A stretch of DNA of 10,085 bases from an uncultured Atopostipes sp. (GCA_947296835.1 CAMYQS010000030.1:1-10085), one strand, 5' to 3'; positions 1-6,424 are shown, counted from the first letter of the stretch. A program made the numbers and translations. Notes: generated by a model from the letters alone, not told the origin.

Positions 1-674
1 GCCTTGCAGATCCAGCTTTAGAAAACGTAACAGCAAACATTGTTAAACGTAACGGGACAGACGTTGACGTCGTATCGGGTGCAACCGTAACATCTGAAGC
101 AATCATTTCAGCAGTAGAAAAAGCACTAGGTTTAGGTGCTAAAGTTACAGCGGCATCAGTAAACGACGGTGTTTACCAAGGTTCAGCTGCAGGACGTAAT
201 GGCGAAATTAGCGTAGAAGTAACCGTAACTGACGGTGTAATCGCAAATGTAACAGTATTAGAGCATGCTGAAACAGAAGAATTAAGTGACCCAGCAATCG
301 CAGATGTTCCAACAGCAATCGTAGACGCAAACTCGACAGATGTTGATACAGTATCTGGTGCAACATTAACGTCAAAAGGTATTATCGCAGCAGTTGACAC
401 TGCATTAATGACTGGCGCAACAGCATACCAAGTAACAGTAGAAGGCCATAACGGTCCACTAACAGTTGTTGCAGAAGTCGCAGATGGCACAATTACAAGC
501 GTAGAAGTAACAGAACATTCAGAAACAGAAGGTCTTGCTGACCCAGCTCTAGTCGATGTTCCAGCAGCAATCGTTGAAACAAACTCAACAGACGTAGAAG
601 TTGTATCTAGTGCAACAGTATCATCAGAAGCAATTATCGAAGCTGTAGACTTAATTTTAGCGGCAATTAACTAA
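1..674 (+). CDS. Extracellular multi-FMN_bind-domain protein, C-terminal part (5' end outside window)
   Basis: The open frame enters from the left edge (codons begin at base 3) and stops with TAA at 672-674. What is visible, about 223 residues, is nothing but FMN_bind (PF04205-type) units: the end of one unit, then two complete ones. Each ends in the motif where ApbE attaches FMN through a phosphoester to Thr: VSGATVTS (Thr codon 84-86), VSGATLTS (363-365) and a degenerate VSSATVSS (615-617). The motifs are 93 and 84 codons apart. Known of the family: such domains lie outside the membrane and carry electrons. The C terminus ends right after the last domain with no LPxTG or membrane segment, so any signal peptide, anchor or catalytic domain (for example a fumarate-reductase-like flavoprotein) must lie upstream, unseen. 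Codons are strongly biased to A/T-ending forms, suggesting high expression. The NusG-II gene follows after 30 bp. Confidence 0.88.
   Translation, partial: LADPALENVTANIVKRNGTDVDVVSGATVTSEAIISAVEKALGLGAKVTAASVNDGVYQGSAAGRNGEISVEVTVTDGVIANVTVLEHAETEELSDPAIADVPTAIVDANSTDVDTVSGATLTSKGIIAAVDTALMTGATAYQVTVEGHNGPLTVVAEVADGTITSVEVTEHSETEGLADPALVDVPAAIVETNSTDVEVVSSATVSSEAIIEAVDLILAAIN
3..671 (+). repeat. Tandem FMN_bind domain repeats inside the first gene
   Basis: Three related coding units run head to tail: roughly 3-143 (partial), 168-413 and 414-671. They share the block D-P-A-(I/L)-x-D-V-P-x-A-I-V-x-(A/T)-N-S-T-D-V and the Thr motif about 20 residues later. Similarity is clear at DNA level too (for example gatgttccaacagcaatcgt at about 304 and gatgttccagcagcaatcgt at about 556), which points to internal duplication. 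Unit borders are approximate. Confidence 0.75.
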
Positions 675-704
675 ATCAATTAAATACATTAAATAGGTGA
701 TGAC

Positions 705-1124
705 ATGAAGAAGTTACTAAAAATGATGAAACCAGGAGATATCGTATTACTACTATTTCTAGTTGTTTTATCTTTTCTTCCGGTCATCATCTTTTCTTAT
801 GCAAATGCAACGTCAGGCGTCGAATTTAACACGGCAGTCGTTTCAGTAGACGGCGAAGAGCTTCATCGGTTCGAACTGAAAGACGACGGAGAACGCGAAG
901 TTTACACGTATTCAGATGGCCATGGGCACGAGAACCATATCGTTCGCGAAGGGACAGTCGTCTATATGGTAGAAGCCAGTTGCCCGGATCAATTATGTGT
1001 CCGCCAAGGCGAGGTCAAACAAGTGGGTGAAACCATCGTATGCTTGCCGCATCGACTCCTTGTTGAGGTCAATTCGGATAACCCAGATGCCGATCCTGAT
1101 ACAGAAATCGACGTTATTTCATAA
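705..1124 (+). CDS. Membrane-anchored NusG domain II protein, EetA-like
   Basis: A 139-residue protein with one N-terminal membrane segment (about residues 13-32, after MKKLLKMMKPGD) and an extracytoplasmic NusG_II-type domain. The domain signature is visible: CPDQLC (Cys93, Cys98), QG at 101-102, and VCLPHRLLVEV (Cys113). NusG_II proteins of this kind sit beside FMN_bind proteins, ApbE and Gx-family membrane proteins in flavin-based EET loci; EetA of Listeria belongs to this group. The biochemical role is not settled, and the cysteines could be redox-active. The start is ATG 705 with AGGTGA about 6 bp before it. The gene lies 30 bp after the multi-FMN gene with no terminator between, so they are probably co-transcribed; a strong terminator follows. 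Base composition in its middle is richer in G and C than the flanking lipoprotein genes. No EetB partner is seen in the window. Confidence 0.82.
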   Translation: MKKLLKMMKPGDIVLLLFLVVLSFLPVIIFSYANATSGVEFNTAVVSVDGEELHRFELKDDGEREVYTYSDGHGHENHIVREGTVVYMVEASCPDQLCVRQGEVKQVGETIVCLPHRLLVEVNSDNPDADPDTEIDVIS

Positions 1125-1132
1125 GAATCATC

Positions 1133-1176
1133 AATGGTGCATGTGAATGGGATAAATTCATGTGTACCATTTTTTT
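1133..1176 (+). terminator. Rho-independent terminator after the NusG-II gene
   Basis: A 16-bp stem (1133-1148 with 1156-1171, three G-U pairs, no mismatch) with a 7-base loop is followed by a T run to 1176. It ends the transcript of the multi-FMN and NusG-II genes and separates it from the downstream lipoprotein genes. Confidence 0.88.
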
Positions 1177-1266
1177 ATTGTATTCTAAACTCCTCTTTTT
1201 GAAATGAAAACCCCTGAAAGTACCGATTCTATCAAGGTTAGGAAATTCTAATAAAATAAGCTAACA

Positions 1267-1281
1267 ATGTAAGCGCTTAAT
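1267..1281 (+). promoter_or_regulatory. Candidate cre box (CcpA site)
   Basis: ATGTAAGCGCTTAAT contains the perfect palindrome TAAGCGCTTA and fits the core of the cre consensus WTGNAANCGNWWNCA, missing only its last two positions. It lies about 235 bp upstream of the predicted start of transcription of the first lipoprotein gene. A weak -10-like TAAAAT at 1252-1257 lies just before it without a convincing -35. If real, it would link the EET lipoproteins to carbon catabolite control. Confidence 0.6.
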
Positions 1282-1307
1282 AAACAGGTGTGGAAGTGTT
1301 CATGTAA

Positions 1308-1528
1308 TTCACAAGGCGTATTATGTGAAAACTCCTAATAAGAAGGTGGGAAAAATCCTTATATTTAATTTCACAAACAAATAAAAAAAATCTTGGATCT
1401 AGGCTTATTACTATGGTCTTTGGCTAAAAAAAAGATTGTGAAATGAAAAACTATTTTACAAAAACTATTGCAATATTCTATGTGAAATGCTATTATATCA
1501 GTGTGAAGTAATGAACAATAGTTGTGAA
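1308..1528. promoter_or_regulatory. Cluster of TGTGAA half-sites over the lipoprotein promoter
   Basis: In about 220 bp the hexamer TGTGAA occurs at 1324, 1437, 1481, 1502 and 1523, and its complement TTCACA at 1308 and 1370, with a near match TTTACA at 1455-1460. The sites at 1481, 1502 and 1523 are exactly 21 bp apart, two turns of the helix. One lies in the -35/-10 spacer, one at the predicted start of transcription and one just downstream. This is the layout of an operator. The half-site resembles those of Rex and Crp/Fnr-type regulators, but no full palindrome with their usual spacing is present, so the regulator is unknown. Confidence 0.5.
1468..1496 (+). promoter_or_regulatory. Sigma-A promoter of the first PplA-like lipoprotein gene
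   Basis: The -35 is TTGCAA (1468-1473), the spacer 17 bp, and the -10 is TATTAT (1491-1496) preceded by TGC, an extended -10. The start of transcription would be near 1503, giving a leader of about 60 bases that excludes an upstream in-frame GTG from being far into the message. Confidence 0.75.
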
Positions 1529-1565
1529 AACAAAAACAATTAATTTTAAAAGAGGAGAAATAAAA

Positions 1566-2030
1566 ATGAAGAAAATATTAGCAGGTCTAGCACTATCATC
1601 AGCATTACTATTAACAGCGTGTGGAACAGACGCACCAGAAGAAGCAGCTGAAGGTGGACTACAAGACGGTACGTATGCATTAGAAGAATTAAACTTCGGT
1701 GGTACAGGCTGGAAAGAATCATTAGAAATCGTTGTTGATGGTGGAGAAATTACTGACGCAACTTGGACAAGTGTTAACGAAGAAGGTTTAAACAAACTTG
1801 AAGATGACAACTACCAAGAAACAATGACTAAAACAGATGGCGTAGGTCCTCAAGACTTTATCCCAGAATTAGAAGAAGCTTTAGTTGCCGCACAAGATCC
1901 TGCAGATGTAGAAGTTGTTACTGGAGCTACAGGAACATCTGAAAAATTCGTAGAGTATGCGAAACAAGTTGTTGAAGCTGCAGAAGCTGGAAACACAGAA
2001 ACAATCGAAGTAGATAACGCTGCTGAATAA
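1566..2030 (+). CDS. PplA-like flavinylated EET lipoprotein with one FMN_bind domain (copy 1)
   Basis: A 154-residue surface lipoprotein. The signal peptide MKKILAGLALSSALLLTAC ends in the lipobox LTAC with the lipidated Cys19, then an acidic linker and a single FMN_bind domain (about 31-135). The FMN acceptor is Thr122 in EVVTGATGTSEKF, and the tail is acidic. The role inferred is electron transfer from the membrane to outside acceptors, as for Listeria PplA, which however carries two such domains. The start chosen is ATG 1566, with GAGGAG 8 bp before it. The frame is open back to a GTG at 1524, but that start has no ribosome site and would spoil the signal peptide. It has a close paralogue at 3252-3713, on the other side of apbE. 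Its own promoter, a half-site cluster and a terminator frame it. Confidence 0.88.
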   Translation: MKKILAGLALSSALLLTACGTDAPEEAAEGGLQDGTYALEELNFGGTGWKESLEIVVDGGEITDATWTSVNEEGLNKLEDDNYQETMTKTDGVGPQDFIPELEEALVAAQDPADVEVVTGATGTSEKFVEYAKQVVEAAEAGNTETIEVDNAAE

Positions 2031-2063
2031 TCAGTTGCTTATCGAAATAAAATAGTATATCCT

Positions 2064-2096
2064 AAAAAACAGGTAGGTAATATCTACCTGTTTTCT
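2064..2096 (+). terminator. Terminator between copy 1 and apbE
   Basis: The arms AAAACAGGTAG (2066-2076) and CTACCTGTTTT (2084-2094) form an 11-bp stem with a 7-base loop and end in a short T run. No convincing promoter is seen between it and apbE, so apbE probably depends on read-through, which would make the lipoprotein far more abundant than its flavin transferase. Confidence 0.75.
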
Positions 2097-2129
2097 TATG
2101 CAAAAAATTCGATTAGGAGCGATAGAACA

Positions 2130-3197
2130 ATGAGTCGATTTCACAAAAATAATAAACAAATCTGGGGAGCACTCATCCTTATGGTCCTTATTTTAGCTGG
2201 TTGTGGGCCGAAAGAGGAAGAAGTAACACTACTTGAAACCCCTTATGATACAACAGCTTTCTTAATGGGGACGTACGTTTCACTGAGAGTTTACGATGAA
2301 GGAAAAGAAGATGTTCTAGACTTGGCAGTTGAACGAATTTCAGAGTTAGCGGATAAAATTACGACGAACGAGCCCAACTCTGAAATGGACAAAGTAAACG
2401 AGGCAGCAGGAGTGGAAGCATTAGAAGTATCAGAAGATGTTTTCCCATTAGTAGAAGCTGCGCATGAATACAGTACGGTAACGGACGGCGGCTTTGAATA
2501 TGCAATCGGACCCGTAACGGACTTATGGCGAATAGGATTTGACGACGCGCGCGTACCTGAATCAGAGGAAATTGAAGCAGTTCTACCATTAGTTGATCAC
2601 ACGAAAGTTGAATTAGATACAGAAAACCGCACAATTTACTTACAAGAGCCCGGCATGAAAATTGATTTAGGGGCTATCGCAAAAGGTTACATCGCAGATG
2701 AAGTCAAAAGACTATTTATTGAAAAGGGTGTAACAACCGCCATTATTGACTTAGGTGGGAACGTTGTTGTTATGGGTGACTCACCTACTCGAGAAGGTGG
2801 CGGCTTTAACGTCGGTGTTCAAGATCCATTTGATAGCCGCGGCGCATATGTCGCTGCATTGAACTTACAAAACCAATCGATTGTAACGTCAGGTGTTTAC
2901 GAAAGATACATTGAACAAGATGGTGAAATTTACCACCACTTAATGAATCCTGAAACAGGCTATCCATTTGAAAATGAACTCGCAAGTGTCACAATCATTT
3001 CAGATGACTCCATAGACGGAGATGCTTTATCGACGGTTGTATTTGGTTTTGGATTAGAAGCAGGTCTAGAGTATGTGAACAATGTCGACAATATCGAGGC
3101 AGTTTTTATAACAAAGGATAAAGATGTCTATACAAGTGAAGGATTATCTGAAAACTTTTCGCTAACAAATAGCGATTATGATTGGCTTAATGAGTGA
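2130..3197 (+). CDS. apbE: ApbE/FmnB-type FAD:protein FMN transferase, lipoprotein
   Basis: This enzyme splits FAD and attaches FMN covalently to Thr in [ST]GAT motifs of FMN_bind proteins outside the membrane, using Mg2+. The protein has 355 residues, usual for the family. The signal peptide ends in ILAGC with lipidated Cys25. Family motifs in order: MGTYV (46-50), FEYAIGPVTDLWRIG (122-136), KIDLGAIAKGYIAD (177-190), DLGGNV (207-212), SIVTSGVYERY (250-260), HHLMNPETGYP (269-279) and DALST (298-302, with the metal-binding Asp). All appear intact. The start is ATG 2130, with AGGAG 10 bp upstream. It lies between two paralogous substrate lipoproteins and downstream of a protein with three more acceptor domains, so its targets are probably all in this window. 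It corresponds to FmnB of the Listeria EET locus. Confidence 0.95.
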   Translation: MSRFHKNNKQIWGALILMVLILAGCGPKEEEVTLLETPYDTTAFLMGTYVSLRVYDEGKEDVLDLAVERISELADKITTNEPNSEMDKVNEAAGVEALEVSEDVFPLVEAAHEYSTVTDGGFEYAIGPVTDLWRIGFDDARVPESEEIEAVLPLVDHTKVELDTENRTIYLQEPGMKIDLGAIAKGYIADEVKRLFIEKGVTTAIIDLGGNVVVMGDSPTREGGGFNVGVQDPFDSRGAYVAALNLQNQSIVTSGVYERYIEQDGEIYHHLMNPETGYPFENELASVTIISDDSIDGDALSTVVFGFGLEAGLEYVNNVDNIEAVFITKDKDVYTSEGLSENFSLTNSDYDWLNE

Positions 3198-3210
3198 TAT
3201 CTGGTAAAAT
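3182..3210 (+). promoter_or_regulatory. Candidate promoter of the second PplA-like gene
   Basis: A -35-like TTGGCT (3182-3187), a 17-bp spacer and a -10 TAAAAT (3205-3210) preceded by TGG (extended -10) overlap the 3' end of apbE. Transcription would begin near 3217, after the in-frame ATG at 3216, which supports GTG 3252 as the true start. The -35 is only a 4 of 6 match. Confidence 0.5.
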
Positions 3211-3251
3211 AATTCATGTCAAAACATAATGTGAATAAAGGAGAATTTATT

Positions 3252-3713
3252 GTGAAAAAATTATTATCGGTACTAACTTTATCATCAGCTTTACTATTAT
3301 CGGCATGTGGTTCAGATGACGCAGCAACAACAGAGGACGGACTACAAGACGGTACGTACGCAATCGAAGATTTAAACTTCGGAGAAACAGGTTGGAAAGA
3401 GTCTCTTGAAATCGTTGTAGACGGTGGCAAAATCACTGACGCAACATTTACAAGTTTAGACGAAGACGGTAACAATAAATTAGAAGACGACGGTTACCAA
3501 GAAGCAATGTCAGGTGTAACTGGCGTTGGACCACAAGACTTCATCCCTGAGTTAGAAGGCGCATTAGTAGACGCTCAAAACCCAGCAGACGTAGAAGTTG
3601 TTACAGGTGCTACAAGTACTTCAGAGAAATTCGTAGATTACGCACAACAATTAGTAGATGCAGCTGAAGAAGGAAACACAGAAACAATTGAAGTAGACAA
3701 CCAAGCAGAATAA
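3252..3713 (+). CDS. PplA-like flavinylated EET lipoprotein with one FMN_bind domain (copy 2)
   Basis: A 153-residue lipoprotein, paralogue of 1566-2030. The signal peptide MKKLLSVLTLSSALLLSAC has the lipidated Cys19 in LSAC, and the FMN_bind domain spans about 30-134 with acceptor Thr121 in EVVTGATSTSEKF. The two copies share long identical stretches (GLQDGTYA, FGxTGWKESLEIVVDGG, GVGPQDFIPELE, PADVEVVTGAT, GNTETIEVDN) and differ mostly in the linker and charged surface positions. The start chosen is GTG 3252, with AAAGGAG 8 bp upstream; an ATG at 3216 is in frame but lacks a ribosome site and would put charged residues before the signal peptide. It probably has its own promoter, or is read from apbE 54 bp upstream. 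A terminator follows at once. Confidence 0.87.
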   Translation: MKKLLSVLTLSSALLLSACGSDDAATTEDGLQDGTYAIEDLNFGETGWKESLEIVVDGGKITDATFTSLDEDGNNKLEDDGYQEAMSGVTGVGPQDFIPELEGALVDAQNPADVEVVTGATSTSEKFVDYAQQLVDAAEEGNTETIEVDNQAE

Positions 3714-3728
3714 TCAAGCTTATAAAAT

Positions 3729-3754
3729 AGACCGACATCGTTCGGTCTGTTTTT
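3729..3754 (+). terminator. Terminator after the second PplA-like gene
   Basis: The arms AGACCGA (3729-3735) and TCGGTCT (3742-3748) form a 7-bp GC-rich stem with a 6-base loop, followed by GTTTTT. It closes the EET gene group. Confidence 0.85.
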
Positions 3755-3795
3755 GCGTCTAGAGAGATTTTAATACAGAATAATCGAACGTAGAA

Positions 3796-3836
3796 AGAGA
3801 AAAACTCCAGATCTCGGTTATTGAGATCTGGAGTTT
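3796..3836 (-). terminator. Terminator of the ecfA1-ecfA2-ecfT operon
   Basis: A perfect 14-bp stem (3802-3815 with 3823-3836) with a 7-base loop. Read on the minus strand it is followed by TTTTT and a pyrimidine-rich stretch, 23 bp after the ecfT stop. On the plus strand only TTT follows, so it serves mainly the minus-strand operon, perhaps also as a backstop for the convergent EET transcript. Confidence 0.85.
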
Positions 3837-3858
3837 CATATTAATCAGTTTAGAAAGA

Positions 3859-4656
3859 CTAACGGCGGAGATTAAGCACGATTACGAAGAAAATAGCGAA
3901 GCTGCCTAACACGAATGTGTCGTGGATACTCCATTTCAGTTCGCGGTACTTACTGCGGCCGTCGCCACCTTGGTAGTCTCTGGCTTCCATTGCGGTTGCT
4001 AACTCAATTGCGCGGTCGAATGATCGATTGAATAGTGGCACCAGTAATGGGACTAAATTTTGTATTTTTTCAGTCACCGTACCGTCATTGAAATCCATTC
4101 CGCGAGCACGTTGGGCATCCATGATTTTCTCAGCCTCATCCATTAGCGTCGGTACGAAACGCATTCCGATAGATAGCATTAAAGCTAAGTCTGCGACTGG
4201 TAAGCCCATTTTTTTGAATGGCGTTAAGAAGTACTCAATCGCGTCTGTTAAGCGGAGAGCTTCCGTTGTTAGTGTCATTAAAATCGACATAAAGATAATC
4301 AGTACAAAACGTAAGAAGACGAGAATTCCGTTTGTGATACCTTCTTTTGAAATGGATATAATCCCAAATTCAAAGTAGGTCGTTATCCCGGGGGTGAATA
4401 TCATCTGTAGGACAGATGTAAAGACAAAGAGCCAGAACATCGGTTTAACGCCGCGGATAAATTGGTCCACCGGGATATTCGATAAATGAATGCCCAACAG
4501 TACAATCAGTGCCATCACAAAATAGGTCGTTAAGTTGTTCGCAAAAAAGATGATCACAATATAGAAGATAGTTGCCAACAGTTTAGCACGCGGATCTAAT
4601 CTGTGAATATAAGAATCATAAGGAAGGTAACGCCCGATAATCATCTTATCCTTCAT
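3859..4656 (-). CDS. ecfT: ECF transporter transmembrane coupling protein EcfT
   Basis: A 265-residue membrane protein that couples ATP hydrolysis by EcfA1/EcfA2 to exchangeable vitamin-binding S components. The N terminus has the typical YxPxDSxIHRLDPRxK start (about 10-25), followed by several membrane helices (about 26-60, 72-90, 108-132) and a cytoplasmic coupling region with the two Ala-Arg motifs: QRARGMDF (ARG at 184-186) and AMEARDYQGGDGR (ARD at 225-227). In many homologues the second motif is ARG or ARC, so Asp here is a small departure. A last membrane helix lies near 247-262. The start is ATG at 4656 with AAAGGAGG 6 bp before it, overlapping the ecfA2 end by 11 bp. It is the last gene of the operon. 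A paralogue of EcfT (FmnA) serves flavin export for EET in Listeria, so a flavin role is possible here. Confidence 0.93.
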   Translation of the reverse strand: MKDKMIIGRYLPYDSYIHRLDPRAKLLATIFYIVIIFFANNLTTYFVMALIVLLGIHLSNIPVDQFIRGVKPMFWLFVFTSVLQMIFTPGITTYFEFGIISISKEGITNGILVFLRFVLIIFMSILMTLTTEALRLTDAIEYFLTPFKKMGLPVADLALMLSIGMRFVPTLMDEAEKIMDAQRARGMDFNDGTVTEKIQNLVPLLVPLFNRSFDRAIELATAMEARDYQGGDGRSKYRELKWSIHDTFVLGSFAIFFVIVLNLRR

Positions 4657-5527
4657 ATCGTGCCTCCTTTTTCGCTTTAAAGTAGCGCATTAAATCGACA
4701 GCTAAATCATCCGTTGTCAGCGGCATATCCGAAAGGTTCCAACCGTATGCTTTTGCTAACTCATTAGAAAAGGCAACAGTACGTGGAACGTTTAAGTAAT
4801 TATTAGCTAATATGTCTGAGTCAGAGAAGATTTCACGAGGGCTTGCTTGTTTGGCCACCGTTCCTTCTTCCATCACGATCACATCATCCGCATATTCAGC
4901 CACTTGTTCCATTTGATGAGTCACCAATATAATGGTCGTACCCATTTCAGTATTCAGTCGACTAAACAGCTGCATAAGTTCATGTTGACCTTTAGGATCT
5001 AATCCCGCAGTCGGCTCATCTAAAACCAAAATCTCAGGTTCCAATGCTAAAACGCCTGCGATAGCAACGCGTCGTTGCTGACCACCAGATAAATCAAAAG
5101 GTGAGCGCTCTAAATAAGAAGCATCTAAGCCAACCATTTTCAGTGTACGTTCCGCAATCGCTAAAGCTTCATCTGGTTTCACACCATAATTTTTCGGTCC
5201 AAACATAATATCCTCTGCGATCGTTTGTCCAAATAATTGTGCTTCAGGAAACTGAAAAACAGTGCCCACCATTTTACGCAATGCTTTCAACTGCGTATTA
5301 CCCGTTGTTGGTGTAATCGAACGATTCCCGATACGAACCACACCTTCAGTTGGTTTCAACAAAGCATTCAAGTGTTGTACCAAAGTCGATTTACCACTGC
5401 CGGTTTTACCAATAATTGCGGTAAATTTGTGAGGCTTAATGGTTAAATTTAAATTGTTTAAAGCAGTATGTTGAATCGGTGTTCCTGCTTCGTAAGTGTA
5501 ACTTACATTTTTGAATTGTATATCCAT
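4646..5527 (-). CDS. ecfA2: ECF transporter ATPase EcfA2
   Basis: A 293-residue ABC ATPase, partner of EcfA1 in the asymmetric nucleotide-binding pair of ECF vitamin transporters. Motifs: Walker A GKTGSGKST (40-48), Q-loop VFQFPEAQLF (90-99, the EcfA2 type), signature LSGGQ (146-150), Walker B ILVLDE (166-171) and switch His204. The C-terminal extension (about 215-293) fits the EcfA family. The start chosen is ATG 5527, with GGAG 5 bp upstream; a GTG at 5533 is in frame but directly abuts that ribosome site. It overlaps the 3' end of ecfA1 by 25 bp and ecfT by 11 bp, so the three are translated as one unit. Confidence 0.95.
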   Translation of the reverse strand: MDIQFKNVSYTYEAGTPIQHTALNNLNLTIKPHKFTAIIGKTGSGKSTLVQHLNALLKPTEGVVRIGNRSITPTTGNTQLKALRKMVGTVFQFPEAQLFGQTIAEDIMFGPKNYGVKPDEALAIAERTLKMVGLDASYLERSPFDLSGGQQRRVAIAGVLALEPEILVLDEPTAGLDPKGQHELMQLFSRLNTEMGTTIILVTHQMEQVAEYADDVIVMEEGTVAKQASPREIFSDSDILANNYLNVPRTVAFSNELAKAYGWNLSDMPLTTDDLAVDLMRYFKAKKEARYEG

Positions 5528-6366
5528 AGCCACTCCATCATTCTCTCATCAGTTAAGTATTCTTTGGGAACAGGGAAGCCCACATCGCGAAGTGAAGTTT
5601 TCAGTGTTTCAGAAAAAGGCACTTCCAAGCCCAAATCAATTAAGCGTTCACCGTATGCGAAAATCTCTTCCGGTGTTCCAACAGCGACAATTTTTCCTTT
5701 TTCCATCACAACGATGCGGTCACTCTCCAGCGCCTCATTAATATCGTGAGTAATCGAAATAATAGTTAAATTATCTTCTTGTTTAATGTCTTTAATCGTA
5801 TCAAACACAATTTGGCGGCCAAGCGGATCCAGCATACTGGTTGCTTCATCCAGCACGATAATTTCTGGACGAGACGCAATAATACCCGCAATCGCAGCGC
5901 GTTGTTTTTGCCCACCGGATAAATTCGCAGGCTGTCGATCGGCTAAATCCCACATATCTACACGCAACAGCGCGTCTTTTACTCGGGTTTTCATTTCATC
6001 ACGGGCCATGCCGATATTCTCTAAACCGAACGCGACGTCATCTTCCACAGTCGCTCCCACAAATTGGTTCTCCGGATTTTGAAACACCATTCCGATTTTT
6101 CGACGGACAGACCACAAGTTTTCCTCAGTCATTTCGGTTCCATCAATCACAATTTTACCGTCACTCGGCAGGATTAAGCCATTCATCGTTTTCGTTAGCG
6201 TTGATTTTCCAGAACCGTTGGGGCCAATAATCGTAACCCATTCCCCTTTTTCAATCGATAAATTCACATTGTCTAATATGAGATCGGGATTTTCTTCTGT
6301 GTAGCGAAAAGAAACATCTGCCATCTCAATTATATTTTTAGTCATTCTCTCTTCACTCGTTTCCAT
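5503..6366 (-). CDS. ecfA1: ECF transporter ATPase EcfA1
   Basis: A 287-residue ABC ATPase with Walker A GPNGSGKST (48-56), Q-loop VFQNPENQF (94-102), signature LSGGQ (149-153), Walker B IIVLDEA (169-175) and His207. The second catalytic residue context reads DEATSMLD, characteristic of EcfA1 against DEPTAGLD in EcfA2. Three starts are possible: TTG 6441 with an AGAGGGGG upstream, ATG 6366 with AAAGGA 5 bp upstream, and ATG 6345, which gives the usual short N terminus MTKNIIEM but has only a weak ribosome site. ATG 6366 is preferred. It is the first gene of the operon; no clear sigma-A promoter was found on the minus strand, though TGTGAA half-sites lie at 6425 and 6465. In many Firmicutes this trio follows rplQ; here it faces an EET locus instead. 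Confidence 0.93.
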   Translation of the reverse strand: METSEERMTKNIIEMADVSFRYTEENPDLILDNVNLSIEKGEWVTIIGPNGSGKSTLTKTMNGLILPSDGKIVIDGTEMTEENLWSVRRKIGMVFQNPENQFVGATVEDDVAFGLENIGMARDEMKTRVKDALLRVDMWDLADRQPANLSGGQKQRAAIAGIIASRPEIIVLDEATSMLDPLGRQIVFDTIKDIKQEDNLTIISITHDINEALESDRIVVMEKGKIVAVGTPEEIFAYGERLIDLGLEVPFSETLKTSLRDVGFPVPKEYLTDERMMEWLWIYNSKM

Positions 6367-6424
6367 TAGAATCCTTTCTATAATAGCAGAATCTACGCCT
6401 TTCATCAAAGCATTTCGGACCTTT

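Noticed and set aside
173..490. Long open frames on the opposite strand of several genes (for example 173-490, 1493-1810, 8750-9274)
   Set aside because: They are antisense to well-supported genes, lack ribosome sites and encode no recognizable domain.
1..671. Possible CRISPR or non-coding repeat array
   Set aside because: The repeats are about 250 bp, diverged, in frame and encode FMN_bind domains.
1308..1329. A Rex operator at the TTCACA/TGTGAA pair
   Set aside because: The half-sites face the wrong way (TTCACA-N10-TGTGAA instead of TTGTGAA-N4-TTCACAA), so a classical Rex site is not supported.
1414..1424. 11-base match tatggtctttg between 1412-1424 and 6595-6605, hinting at a second T-box
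   Set aside because: No T-box core (TGGNACC), specifier loop or terminator follows in 1177-1523; the match is probably chance in AT-rich sequence.
1524..1565. N-terminal extension of the first PplA-like lipoprotein from GTG 1524
   Set aside because: No ribosome site lies before GTG 1524, it would place 14 polar residues before the signal peptide, and ATG 1566 has an ideal GAGGAG site.
3216..3251. ATG 3216 as start of the second PplA-like gene
   Set aside because: It lacks a ribosome site, lies at or before the predicted transcription start, and adds charged residues before a normal lipoprotein signal. GTG 3252 has AAAGGAG at good spacing.
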